NCBI RefSeq assembly: GCF_000717175.1
Contig: NZ_JNYD01000003.1
Location: forward strand, 558,001-622,000
Direction: 5' to 3'
From: Pseudonocardia autotrophica
Lineage (GTDB): Bacteria > Actinomycetota > Actinomycetes > Mycobacteriales > Pseudonocardiaceae
Length of the DNA: 64,000 bases
The notes below the pieces were generated by a model that searched no databases, was not told the origin of the DNA, and saw only the letters and a list, made by a program, of their open reading frames with translations. Both the position numbers and the translations under genes were made by a program. Positions 40,896 through 48,989 of the stretch are shown one piece after another; positions within the stretch are counted from its first letter, which is position 1; the number at the start of each line of letters is the position of its first letter.

Positions 40896-41459
40896 GTGGT
40901 TCGGGCCGGGGGGTACGCGGGCGTGCGCGCACGGCGTCGTCGCTGGTGGCTGTGGGTGGCGTGGCCGCTGGTGGTCTGCGCGGTGCTGGCGGTCGAGTGG
41001 TCGCTGCTGCACGAGCGGATCGAGGCGGACATCGCCCTCCTGCTCGCCAGCGGCCGCGACGCCGCGGTCGCGCCCGCGCCGGGCCCGGTGCTGCCGCCGC
41101 TGCCGGCCGCGCCCGCGCCGGCGGCCGACGGGGCGGTCGGGTCGGTCGACCTGCGCACGGTGCGGGCCTGCGGGGCCGGGCAGGACTGCCTCGTCCGCAT
41201 CCACGTGGGGCTGCGTCCCGCGCCCGAGCCGGTGGCCGTGGACTGGACCGTGCGGCTCGACGACCTGTGCGGCGGCGCCGGCGCCACCCTCGCCGGGGGC
41301 ACGGTGAGCGTGCCGGCGGGGGTGGACCGCGCCGACGTCGTCGCCGCCGTCCGGGTGCCCGACGCCGCCGCGACCGCCCTCACCGCCGTCACCGCCGGTG
41401 CGGGGGCGGCGGCCAGCCCGGCGGTCCGCGTCCCACCGACCGGCGGGTGCGCGCCGTGA
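40896..41459 (+). CDS. Single-pass membrane protein preceding the SEDS-PBP fusion
   Basis: A 187-residue protein from GTG 40896, with GAGGGG upstream (GTG 40923 is an alternative). An Arg-rich cytosolic stretch (VRARRRRWWLW) leads into one membrane helix (WVAWPLVVCAVLAVEWSLL). A long Pro/Ala linker and an extracytoplasmic beta-rich domain follow with two Cys pairs (VRACGAGQDCLVRI and DDLCGG...GGCAP). It ends 16 bp before the fusion gene, so the two form an operon. I do not recognise the domain. Topology and position resemble accessory proteins of the elongasome or divisome. Confidence 0.6.
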   Translation: MVRAGGYAGVRARRRRWWLWVAWPLVVCAVLAVEWSLLHERIEADIALLLASGRDAAVAPAPGPVLPPLPAAPAPAADGAVGSVDLRTVRACGAGQDCLVRIHVGLRPAPEPVAVDWTVRLDDLCGGAGATLAGGTVSVPAGVDRADVVAAVRVPDAAATALTAVTAGAGAAASPAVRVPPTGGCAP

Positions 41460-41475
41460 CCGGCCGGCGGCACCG

Positions 41476-44403
41476 ATGAGGCCCGCGCGACGGCTCCGCC
41501 GGCTCCTGCCCGGCCGGCGCCGGGTGTCCACCTGGGCGACGGGGGAACGGCCGCCCAAGCCACCCCGGCCGCGCCGGAACCACGGGCTGGCGTTCGACGT
41601 CGTCGCGGTGCTGGCCACGCTCGTGCTGGTCGTCGCCGGGCTCGCCAACCTCGCCGTCGTCGAGGGGATCGACACCGCCGTGCGGCAGGGGATCATCGCC
41701 GCCGGCGGGCTGGTGCTGCTCGCGCTGTTCTGGCGGGTCCGGGTCGGGCTGCTCGGCGTGCTGGGCGTCGTCTGCTACGCGCTGGCGGTGGTCCTGCTCG
41801 CGGCGGTGCCCGTGGTCGGCCTGAGCGCGAACGGCGCCACCCGGTGGATCGCCGTCGGCGGGTTCACCTTCCAGCCCTCCGAGCTCGCGAAGCTGGGCCT
41901 GCTCCTGGTGGTCGCCGGGGTCCTCGGGTCGGGGCGGCCGGCGTACCAGCGGTTCCTGGGGGCGCTGGTCCTCGCCGCGATCCCGATCGTGCTGACCGTG
42001 CTGCAGCCGGACCTGAGCACCACGACGCTGCTGGTGGTCGTCTCCGTGGCGCTGCTGGTGATCGGGCGGGTACCGGCCCGGTTCGTGCTGCCGGTGTTCG
42101 CCGGGGCCGCGGTCGCCGCGCCGCTGGTCGTCGGGTTGCTGCGGCCCTACCAGGTGGAGCGGCTCGGCAGCTTCCTGGCGGGGGCCGCGGAGTCGCCGGC
42201 CGGGTCCGGCTGGGCGGTCGCGCAGGCCCGGATCGCGCTGGCCTCCGGCGGCCCGTTCGGGCAGGCCGGGGACCCGCTGACGAACGTCCTGGAGCGGTAC
42301 CTGCCCGAGCGCGACACCGACCTGGCCCCGGCCAGCCTCGTCCTGCAGTTCGGGATGGTCGCCGGCGTGGTGGTGCTGCTGGCCGCCGTCGTCCTGGTGT
42401 GGCGGCTCGCGGTCGCCTCGCGCACCTCGCGCACGGCCCACGGGGCCCTGCTCGCGGGCGGGCTGGCCGTGCTGTTCGGCGCCGAGGTCGTGGTGTCGGT
42501 CGGCGGCAACCTCGGACTCCTGCCGCTCGCCGGGGTGCCGTTCCCGCTGGTCAGCTACGGCGGCACCGCCGTGGTGGTGCACCTCGCGGCGATCGGCGTG
42601 GTGCTCGGGGTCCGGCGCGACGGGGCCCGCCGCGTGCTCTGGGCGGCGCCCGAACGGCTGCGCCCGCGGTTGGTCCGGGTCGCCGCACTGGGCGTGACCG
42701 GCCTGCTGCTCACGTTCGGCGCCTTCGGCTGGCGGCTCGAGGCCGTCGAGGGGCCGGCGCTGGTCGCCGCGGGCCAGGAACAGATGGCCCGGTGCGTCCG
42801 GCTGCCGGCGCCCCGGGGCGAGATCACCGACCGCAACGGGGCCGTGCTGGCGATCGACGCGGCCGCGACCGACGCCGGCACCGCGAAGATCGAGGCGGTT
42901 CCCGGCCTGGTCCGGCCGGGCGAGGTCGACCGGCTCGCGGGCCTGCTCGGCAGGCCGCCCGCGGACGTGCGCGCGGCCCTCGACGCCGCCCCGGACACCA
43001 CGCTGTCGCTGGAGCTGGCGGAGCTCCCGATCGCCCAGGCGCGCACGGTCACCGGGTTCGACGGCGTGCGGGTCGAAGCGGTCCCGCGCCGCAGCTACCC
43101 GACGGGCGAGCTGCTCGGCCCGGTGCTGGGCTACACCGGGATCGCGACCGACGTGCAGACCCGGCGCGACCCGACCCTCGGCCCCGGCGTCGTCGTCGGA
43201 CGGGCCGGGTTGGAGGCGAGCTACGACGCCGTGCTCCGCGGCCTCGACGGCGAGCAGTGCTACTGGGTGACGCCGTCCGGTGTCCCCACCGCGCTCGGCA
43301 CCCGGCGCGACCCGGTCCCGGGCGCCGACCTGCGCACCGCGCTCGACCTGCCGCTGCAGCAGCGGCTGACCGACTCGGTCCGCGCGTCGCTCGCCGGGCA
43401 GCGCAACCCCCGGGCCGTGGGTGCCGCGGTCGCCATGGACCCGCGCAACGGCCAGGTCCTGGCCCTGGCCAGCCTGCCCTCGTACGACAACAACCTGTAC
43501 GGGCCGCCGCTCGACGTGCAGGCGCTGCGGGCCGTGGAGGCACGCCCGGGCCACCCGACGCTCGAGCACGCCAGCCAGGTCGCGGTGCCGCCGGGCTCGA
43601 CGTTCAAGCTGGTCGTGGCGGCCGCGAACATGGTGACGGGGACGATCCCGCCGGCGTCGATCGTCCCGACCGGCGCGAGCTTCACCCTGGCCGGGCACAC
43701 GTTCGACAACTGGAAGCCCATGGGGCCGATGAACCTGCCGCAGGCCATCGCCTGGTCGAACGACGTCTACTTCTACCGGCTCGCCGCCCTCATGGGGCCC
43801 GACCCGATCATCGAGGCCGCGCACGCGCTCGGCGTCGGGTCGCCGACCGGCATCGACCTGCCCGGCGAGTCCGCGGGCTACCTCGGCACCCCGCAGTCGA
43901 TCGCCGACGACGGCGGGCACTGGTACGGCGGCACGACGGTGATCCTCGGCATCGGGCAGGGCCCGCTGCAGGTCACGCCCCTGCAGAACGCCCGCTGGAC
44001 GGCCGCGATCGCGACCGGGCAGCTGGTCACGCCGCGGCTGGGGCTCGCGGTCGGCACCCCGGAGGCCGGCTTCACCGCGCTGCCCGTGCCGCCGCCCGTC
44101 GCGGTGCCCTTCGCCTCCGCGCTCGGCCCCGTGCGGGACGGGATGCGCGCGGCGGTGCGCGGGGGCACGGCCACGTCGTTGTCGACGGTGCCGCTGGACT
44201 CGGGCGCGAAGACCGGCACCGCGCAGGACGGCAGCCTGTCCGCCGAGGAGTACGACAACTGGACGTCCGTCGCCGCGCCGTTCGACGCGCCGACCGTGGT
44301 GATGACGGGCCTGGTCCAGGGGCCGGGCAAGGGCGCCAACAGCGCGAGCCGGATCGTCATCGAGGGGCTGCGGCAGTATCAGGCGGCCCCGCCCGTGCCC
44401 TGA
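41476..44403 (+). CDS. SEDS glycosyltransferase (RodA/FtsW) fused to class B penicillin-binding protein
   Basis: A single 975-residue polypeptide combines the two partners of a peptidoglycan synthase. Residues ~35-385 are a 10-helix SEDS domain with GANGATRWIAVGGFTFQPSELAKLG, QPDLSTTTLLV, LPERDTDLAPA (D282 at the catalytic Asp position; the usual His is D280) and VPFPLVSYGGTAVVV. An extra helix (~410-428) leads to a class B PBP. Its dimerisation region begins APRGEITDRNGAVLAIDAAAT (~444-464). The transpeptidase has S708-TFK711, S761-N-D763 and K912-TG. The protein should polymerise and cross-link peptidoglycan. ATG 41476 follows the membrane-protein gene by 16 bp. No stop or frameshift lies at the junction. 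Confidence 0.92.
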   Translation: MRPARRLRRLLPGRRRVSTWATGERPPKPPRPRRNHGLAFDVVAVLATLVLVVAGLANLAVVEGIDTAVRQGIIAAGGLVLLALFWRVRVGLLGVLGVVCYALAVVLLAAVPVVGLSANGATRWIAVGGFTFQPSELAKLGLLLVVAGVLGSGRPAYQRFLGALVLAAIPIVLTVLQPDLSTTTLLVVVSVALLVIGRVPARFVLPVFAGAAVAAPLVVGLLRPYQVERLGSFLAGAAESPAGSGWAVAQARIALASGGPFGQAGDPLTNVLERYLPERDTDLAPASLVLQFGMVAGVVVLLAAVVLVWRLAVASRTSRTAHGALLAGGLAVLFGAEVVVSVGGNLGLLPLAGVPFPLVSYGGTAVVVHLAAIGVVLGVRRDGARRVLWAAPERLRPRLVRVAALGVTGLLLTFGAFGWRLEAVEGPALVAAGQEQMARCVRLPAPRGEITDRNGAVLAIDAAATDAGTAKIEAVPGLVRPGEVDRLAGLLGRPPADVRAALDAAPDTTLSLELAELPIAQARTVTGFDGVRVEAVPRRSYPTGELLGPVLGYTGIATDVQTRRDPTLGPGVVVGRAGLEASYDAVLRGLDGEQCYWVTPSGVPTALGTRRDPVPGADLRTALDLPLQQRLTDSVRASLAGQRNPRAVGAAVAMDPRNGQVLALASLPSYDNNLYGPPLDVQALRAVEARPGHPTLEHASQVAVPPGSTFKLVVAAANMVTGTIPPASIVPTGASFTLAGHTFDNWKPMGPMNLPQAIAWSNDVYFYRLAALMGPDPIIEAAHALGVGSPTGIDLPGESAGYLGTPQSIADDGGHWYGGTTVILGIGQGPLQVTPLQNARWTAAIATGQLVTPRLGLAVGTPEAGFTALPVPPPVAVPFASALGPVRDGMRAAVRGGTATSLSTVPLDSGAKTGTAQDGSLSAEEYDNWTSVAAPFDAPTVVMTGLVQGPGKGANSASRIVIEGLRQYQAAPPVP

Positions 44404-44420
44404 GAGATACTGCGGGAGCC

Positions 44421-45407
44421 TCAGCCGCGGGCGTAGGTCTCGAGCACGCCGGGCAGGGTGAAGGCGCGGGCGGCCCCCTCGGCCACGCACGTCGACGGGT
44501 TCTCCGCCTGCTTCACCGGCAGCCCGAGTCCCGCCTCCAGGGCCGCGCGCAGCCCGCGGGTCGGGGAGGCACCGCCGACGAGCAGGACGCCGTCCGCGGC
44601 GAGGTCGTCGAGCGCACGGGCGGGCAGGTCGTCGAGGCACCCGATCAGCGAGGTCGCGAGCTCCGCCACGCGCGGCGCCACCACGGAGTGCAGCTCGCCG
44701 GCGGGGATGCGCAGCGTGCGGGGCCGGCCGTTGTCGCCGTCGCGCCCGACGACCGTGACCTCGCCGCCGTCGGGGACCGCCCCGACGCGGATCGTCAGGT
44801 CCTCGGCGGCGTCGCGGCCCAGGGAGAGGTGGTGCTGCTCGCGCACGTGCCGGCGGACGGCGGCCGCGATCGCGTCCCCGGCGACCCGGCGCGACCGCAC
44901 GGCCAGCACCTCGCCGTAGCACATCGCGACGATCTCGGCGGTGCCGGCGCCCACGTCGGCGACCATGTGCACCCGCCGGTCGAGCGGGTCGACGCCGCAG
45001 CCGATCGCGCCCGCGACCGGGCCGGCGAGGGCGAGCACGCGCACGATGCCGGCCTCCTCGGCGGCCTCGACCAGGGCGCGGCGCTCGAGCGGACTGGCGC
45101 CGGCGGGAACGGTGAGGGCGGCGGCCAGGCGGGTTCGCTGCCAGGGGCGCGGGAGCACCCGGCGGACGACGGCGCGCAGGTAGCGGCGGGCGGTGTCGAG
45201 ATCGGTGATCACGCCGTCGCGCACCGGCCGGACGGCGAGCGAGCCGGACGGGATCCGGTCGACCAGGTCGGCCGCCTCCCGGCCCACGCTCACGCCGCGG
45301 CCGCCGGAGCGACCGAGCATGACCGACGGCTCGTCGTACTGGAACCCGCCCTCGGCGTCGTAGAGCACCGTGGTGCCGGTGCCGACGTCCATGCCGAAAC
45401 GCCCCAT
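44421..45407 (-). CDS. MreB/Mbl-like bacterial actin
   Basis: A 328-residue actin-fold ATPase. Phosphate 1 is GMDVGTGTTVLYD (5-17). The connecting region has AAALTVPAGASPLERRALVEAAEEAGIVRVLALAGPVAGAIGCGVD. Phosphate 2 is ADVGAGTAEIVAMCYGEV, and the adenosine motif is GVLLVGGASPTRGL; the end is ENPSTCVAEGAARAF. It is slightly shorter and more divergent than usual MreB (EPxAAA reads GPVAGA). It is convergent with the SEDS-PBP gene (17 bp apart). ATG 45407 has GGTGGAG upstream, and a DevR-like box lies 78 bp before it. It probably organises wall synthesis; a polymer has not been shown. Confidence 0.83.
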   Translation of the reverse strand: MGRFGMDVGTGTTVLYDAEGGFQYDEPSVMLGRSGGRGVSVGREAADLVDRIPSGSLAVRPVRDGVITDLDTARRYLRAVVRRVLPRPWQRTRLAAALTVPAGASPLERRALVEAAEEAGIVRVLALAGPVAGAIGCGVDPLDRRVHMVADVGAGTAEIVAMCYGEVLAVRSRRVAGDAIAAAVRRHVREQHHLSLGRDAAEDLTIRVGAVPDGGEVTVVGRDGDNGRPRTLRIPAGELHSVVAPRVAELATSLIGCLDDLPARALDDLAADGVLLVGGASPTRGLRAALEAGLGLPVKQAENPSTCVAEGAARAFTLPGVLETYARG

Positions 45408-45484
45408 GCTCCACCCCCGGATCCGGGCACGGTGCCCCCCCGTGCCGCCCCTCGCCAGCCTTCTCCCTCGGCGGCGTCCCCGGC

Positions 45485-45499
45485 AGGGCCGAAGGTCGT
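45485..45499. promoter_or_regulatory. DevR/DosR-like box 2, upstream of the MreB-like gene
   Basis: AGGGCCGAAGGTCGT agrees with AGGGCCGAAGGTCCC at 13 of 15 positions. It lies 78 bp upstream of the minus-strand MreB-like gene, between it and the stop of the USP gene, so it can only serve the MreB-like gene. Confidence 0.65.
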
Positions 45500-45510
45500 G
45501 ATTTCGACCG

Positions 45511-46308
45511 TCAGGCGCCAGCGCGCTCGGCCGCCGCCGCGGTCCGCACCACGACCACCGGGCACGGGCCCCGGTGCACCGCCAGCCGGGCCGGCTCGTC
45601 CCAGCGCCCGGTCCCGTCGGGCCTGCCCAGGACCAGCGCCGCGGCGCCGGCGGCGCGCTCCAGCACGTGCTCGACGAACGGGCCCCGCACCCCGGCCGTC
45701 TCCACCCGGACCTCGGGGAACCGGGTGGTCCACGGCTCGAGCGCGGTGTCCAGCGCGGCGGCCGCGAGGAGGTCGGCGTCCGCGTCGCCGGTCTCGGGGA
45801 CCTCGACGACGAGCGGGACGCCGCGGCCCGCGGCGAGAGGGAAGGCGGCGGCGAGCAGCGGGGCGTCCCGCACGGGGTCGGCGACGGCGGCGACGACCAC
45901 CGAGCGGTGCCTCCGGTGCGGCGCGCGCACGACCGCGACGGGGCAGCGGGCCCGGCCGACCAGGTCGAGGGCGACGGAGTCGTCGGCCGCCTCCGGCGGG
46001 TCGTCCCGCCCGCCCATGCCCACGACCAGCAGGGACGCCGCGCGGGCGGCCTCGAGCAGCGCGGGTCCGGGCGCCCAGTGCGAGACCCGGCGCAGCACCT
46101 CGACCTCGGGGGCGACGGCCAGCGCCCGGGCGGTGGCCCGCTCGAGGAGCGCCTCGGCCCGGTGCGTCGACTCGTCCGCGCGCACCGCGTGCACGAGCAC
46201 GAGGGGGACGCCGAGCGCGCGGGCCTCGCCCGCGGCGAACGCGACGGCGAGCAGCGACGCGTTGCTCCCGTCGACGCCGACCGCGACGGGCGATCCGGAC
46301 AGGGTCAC
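45511..46308 (-). CDS. Universal stress protein, two-domain (divergent second ATP site)
   Basis: A 265-residue tandem USP starting at GTG 46308. Domain 1 (~7-128) has VAVGVDGSNASLLAVAFAAGEARALGVPLVLVHAV. Domain 2 (~135-258) ends ALVLGRPDGTGRWDEPARLAVHRGPCPVVVVR. The GxxGx9G(S/T) ATP loops are weakly conserved (VVGMGGRDDPPEAADDSVA; LGRPDGTGRW), so nucleotide binding is doubtful. USPs of this type are abundant in DosR regulons. A DevR-like box lies 174 bp upstream. Confidence 0.82.
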   Translation of the reverse strand: MTLSGSPVAVGVDGSNASLLAVAFAAGEARALGVPLVLVHAVRADESTHRAEALLERATARALAVAPEVEVLRRVSHWAPGPALLEAARAASLLVVGMGGRDDPPEAADDSVALDLVGRARCPVAVVRAPHRRHRSVVVAAVADPVRDAPLLAAAFPLAAGRGVPLVVEVPETGDADADLLAAAALDTALEPWTTRFPEVRVETAGVRGPFVEHVLERAAGAAALVLGRPDGTGRWDEPARLAVHRGPCPVVVVRTAAAAERAGA

Positions 46309-46481
46309 CGCGGGTTCCTCCCAGGCGAGCGTGGGCCGAGCGTGGGCCGGGGCGGGCGTTCCCCGTGAACGCCCGCCCCGGCGGGTCCACCCGTCCGCTC
46401 CCCAACGACGAGTGGCGGCCGGCGCGGTGCCTTCACGCTGCCGGCGACGTCGATGGTGCCCTCGCCGACCCCGCCCCGAGC

Positions 46482-46496
46482 AGGGTCGAAAGTCCC
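46482..46496. promoter_or_regulatory. DevR/DosR-like box 3
   Basis: AGGGTCGAAAGTCCC, 13 of 15 matches to the local consensus and close to the mycobacterial DosR pattern. It lies upstream of the minus-strand USP gene (start 46308) and beyond the stop of the DUF1876 gene. Confidence 0.65.
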
Positions 46497-46522
46497 GTAT
46501 TCCCGGGGGTCGCAGGGCGCTC

Positions 46523-46879
46523 TCAGCCCGGCGTGGTGAGGTGCCCGCCGACGTCGGTCGCGCCCTCGACCTCGTTGTGCGCCATCTGCTGCATCACCCG
46601 GGCGAGGTCGGCCAGCGCCTGGGCGGCGGCGAGCTCGTCGGCCACGCCGGGGACGTCCGCGTCGGGTGGGGCCAGCCGCGCCTGCCCGGTCCCGACGAGC
46701 CGGTCGGAGACCCGGTCGTGCAGGCGCGCGACGGCCCGCGTCACCCCGGACCCCGCCTCGAGGTCCACGATCACGGTCCAGCGCTTGCCCTGCGGGATCC
46801 CGGTCCGGGCGCGGCCCGTGGCCGCCAGGGCGTCGGACAGCGCGTCGGACAGGGTGTGTGCGCCGGTCGGCTCGGTCAT
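46523..46879 (-). CDS. DUF1876 (dsRBFC-fold, Rv1738/Rv2632c-like) protein
   Basis: A 118-residue protein with a DUF1876 core: KRWTVIVDLEAGSGVTRAVARLHDRVSDRLVGTGQARLAPPDADVPGVADELAAAQALADLARVMQQMAHNEVE (~30-108). Mycobacterial relatives (Rv1738, Rv2632c) resemble ribosome-hibernation factors structurally and are hypoxia-induced. The start is ATG 46879 with GGGAGGG upstream. Its location inside the USP cluster supports a dormancy role. Confidence 0.83.
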   Translation of the reverse strand: MTEPTGAHTLSDALSDALAATGRARTGIPQGKRWTVIVDLEAGSGVTRAVARLHDRVSDRLVGTGQARLAPPDADVPGVADELAAAQALADLARVMQQMAHNEVEGATDVGGHLTTPG

Positions 46880-47296
46880 CGCGGTCCCTCCCGCCGTGGT
46901 GCGTCGAGCGTGCCTCGGCGCGACGCGCGGCGGAAGGGGCGGACGGGAACGACCACCGGATTCGCCGGAACGGGTGGGGCCGCCCGGCGGGCCGGAGGAA
47001 CCGGGGGACCGGTGCGGGTCCGGACGCGCGGCGGCGGCCGCCATGTCGGACCCGCACCGGCGGACGGGCCGCCCACCCGGGGGCTGGGGGGTGTAGCGCG
47101 GGTGGGTGACCCGGGTCCGTTCGGGAGAGGACGTCCGCGGGCGGCGAAGCGCGCACCGGGCCGGACGTGACCGTGGGGGAGCGGGACCCGTGCGAACCGC
47201 GTCGCGGTCGCGCGCGCCGAGGGCGGCGGTGGGTTCATGGGACCCGCTCGGACTGCCGGCTGCGCTGTGGGCTCAGGCGGACCGGATCCGGGCAGA
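46880..47296. other. Gene-free gap
   Basis: Very GC-rich, with several open frames whose translations are Arg/Pro-rich and lack ribosome sites. I see no convincing gene. A weak DevR-box-like stretch (GGGCCGGAGGAACCG near 46989) precedes the DUF1876 gene but matches poorly. The right end is the 3' flank of the GAF-ANTAR gene. Confidence 0.4.
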
Positions 47297-48067
47297 CTAT
47301 CGCTCGGCGCGCGCCGCCGCAGCCGCCGGAAGCGTGCCCGTCTCGACGACGTCCAGGGCGACGTCGCGTAGCTTGCGGTGCAGCCGGCGGGACGCGGTGC
47401 GCAGCAGGTCGAACGCCTCGTCGCGGGTGACCAGCCGGCGCGCCATGAGGATGCCGAGGGCGGTGCCGATGTCCCGGCTCGAGCGCAGCGCCTCGTCGAG
47501 CTCGGCGGCGCGGCGGCGGTTGCGCGCGTCCGTCACCGCGAGGGCGGCGTGCGCGGCGAGGACGGTGCCGACGGCGACGGCGTGGTCGTCGAAGGCACCC
47601 GGGGTGGCGGAGGAGAGGGTGAGCGCGCCCAGGACGTCGTCCTCGACGAACAGCCGGAAGCACAGCAGCCCGCGCACCCCGGTCTCGGCGACGGCGCGGC
47701 GGCTGAACCCGGGCCAGCGGTCGTCCGTGTCCAGGTCCGCCACCGCACAGACGAAGCGGTCGTGGATCACGCCGAGGCAGGGGCCCTCGCCGACCTCGTG
47801 CTGGATCTGGTCGACCCGCCGCGCGGTCGCGCCCGTCGACGCCACGGAGACCACGCCGCCGTGCCGGTCGATCAGGGAGATCCCCGCGTGGTCACAGCCG
47901 GGCACGGTCGCCACGGCGTAGAGCGTGACGCGCTCCTGGGCGTCCTCGGGGGTCGGCGCGGTGCGCAGCGCGCGGGCGAGCCGGGCGAAGCGCTCGGCGA
48001 GCTCGACGGCGCCGTCCCCCGAGCCGTCCCCCGAGCCGATCCCCGGGGCACCTCCGGAGCCGCTCAT
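47297..48067 (-). CDS. GAF-ANTAR regulator (RNA-binding antiterminator)
   Basis: A 256-residue protein. A GAF domain (~45-185: VTLYAVATVPGCDHAGISLIDRHGGVVSVASTGATARRVDQIQHEVGEGPCLG... ALTLSSATPGAFDDH) is followed by a C-terminal ANTAR domain (~195-250: LDEALRSSRDIGTALGILMARRLVTRDEAFDLLRTASRRLHRKLRDVALDVVETG). ANTAR proteins bind dual RNA hairpins and prevent termination. Its ATG overlaps the stop of the CBS gene (ATGA), so the two are co-translated. The stimulus sensed by the GAF domain is unknown. Confidence 0.88.
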   Translation of the reverse strand: MSGSGGAPGIGSGDGSGDGAVELAERFARLARALRTAPTPEDAQERVTLYAVATVPGCDHAGISLIDRHGGVVSVASTGATARRVDQIQHEVGEGPCLGVIHDRFVCAVADLDTDDRWPGFSRRAVAETGVRGLLCFRLFVEDDVLGALTLSSATPGAFDDHAVAVGTVLAAHAALAVTDARNRRRAAELDEALRSSRDIGTALGILMARRLVTRDEAFDLLRTASRRLHRKLRDVALDVVETGTLPAAAAARAER

Positions 48068-48438
48068 CGCGCGTCCCCCAGCACCCGCAACAGGTCGGTC
48101 AGGGTGACGATCCCGGCCACCCGGTCCCCGTCGAGCACCGGCACGACCCGCACGTCGGCCTCGCGCATGCGGTGCACCAGGCCGAGCAGGTCGCCGTCGG
48201 GCGTCGCGGTCGGGGCGTCCGTGCGCACCAGCGGCCCGACGGCGGTGGCGCCCCGCCGGCCGTCCAACCGGTCCGGGACGAGGTCCGCCTCGGCGAGCAT
48301 GCCGACGAACCGGTCCCGCTCGTCGACCACCGGGACGTCCGAGAGCCCGTGGGCGGCGAGCGCCGCGGCGGCGTCGCGCACGGTGGAGGCCACCGCCACG
48401 ACGAGCACCGGGCGGCTCATCACCTCGCGGACCTGCAT
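48064..48438 (-). CDS. CBS-pair protein
   Basis: A 124-residue protein made of two CBS motifs (VREVMSRPVLVVAVASTVRDAAAALAAHGLSDVPVVDERDRFVGMLAEADLV and PTATPDGDLLGLVHRMREADVRVVPVLDGDRVAGIVTLTDLLRVL). CBS pairs bind adenine nucleotides. The counterpart in M. tuberculosis is the DosR-regulated Rv2626c. The start is ATG 48438, and a DevR-like box lies 35 bp upstream. It is followed by the overlapping GAF-ANTAR gene. Confidence 0.87.
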   Translation of the reverse strand: MQVREVMSRPVLVVAVASTVRDAAAALAAHGLSDVPVVDERDRFVGMLAEADLVPDRLDGRRGATAVGPLVRTDAPTATPDGDLLGLVHRMREADVRVVPVLDGDRVAGIVTLTDLLRVLGDAR

Positions 48439-48472
48439 CCGCGGAGCGTCCCGCCCGGACGTGGCCCTGGCC

Positions 48473-48487
48473 AGGGTCCGAAGCCCC
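48473..48487. promoter_or_regulatory. DevR/DosR-like box 4 (weak)
   Basis: AGGGTCCGAAGCCCC is a looser match (about 11 of 15) to the local motif, 35 bp before the CBS gene start. GGTCC (48475-48479) and GGACC near 48488 give it dyad symmetry. Confidence 0.45.
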
Positions 48488-48505
48488 GGACCACCGCGCA
48501 CGCGC

Positions 48506-48694
48506 TCAGCGGGCCGTGTCGACGTGCGCGTCCGGTCCGGGGAAGAAGACCGACTCGTGGCCGTCCTGCCAGCGGACGCGGTAGTGCTCGGTGTCGCCCT
48601 CGCCGCCGAGGACGGCGACGATCGTCCCGCGCCGCCGGGCGGCGTCGAGGTGGTTGCTCTCGATGACGATGCGGTCGCCGACATGAGCCTGCAC
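48506..48694 (-). CDS. DUF1918 family protein
   Basis: A 62-residue SH3-like protein from GTG 48694 (GGGAGG upstream): VGDRIVIESNHLDAARRRGTIVAVLGGEGDTEHYRVRWQDGHESVFFPGPDAHV. This is the complete DUF1918 pattern. Function unknown; the family recurs in actinobacterial stress clusters. A strong DevR-like box lies 86 bp upstream. Confidence 0.85.
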   Translation of the reverse strand: MQAHVGDRIVIESNHLDAARRRGTIVAVLGGEGDTEHYRVRWQDGHESVFFPGPDAHVDTAR

Positions 48695-48779
48695 GATGCC
48701 TCCCTGCACGCGGGTGGGCACCCCAGGATCGCGCGTCGGGCGCCCCGGGGCCAGGGTCCGGCGGGTCCCGGAGGCAGTA

Positions 48780-48794
48780 GGGACTTCCGGCCCT
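48780..48794. promoter_or_regulatory. DevR/DosR-like box 5
   Basis: GGGACTTCCGGCCCT matches GGGACCTTCGGCCCT at 13 of 15 positions. It lies between the divergent DUF1918 gene (48694) and the three-helix-bundle gene (48990) and could serve both. Confidence 0.7.
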
Positions 48795-48989
48795 GGTGCG
48801 CGGCGGCCCCGCCGGGCAGTATCCGGTCCCGACGCCGCGCGAACCGCGGCAATGCGTGCGTGTCCCGGGCTCCGTCGGAGCAACGGCGGAGCCACCGGGC
48901 CGCCCGAACCCTTACCGATCGGCCCACCGGTCCGCTCGTCCACCCGCCCGGCCCCGCCGCGTCCTGCGCGGCGCCGCACGAGGAGCCCG

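Noticed and set aside
41389..45414. Very long antisense open frame (over 1,300 codons) opposite the SEDS-PBP gene
   Set aside because: Its translation is Arg/Gly/Pro-rich without motifs, while the plus strand has complete SEDS and PBP motifs; it is a GC-rich shadow.
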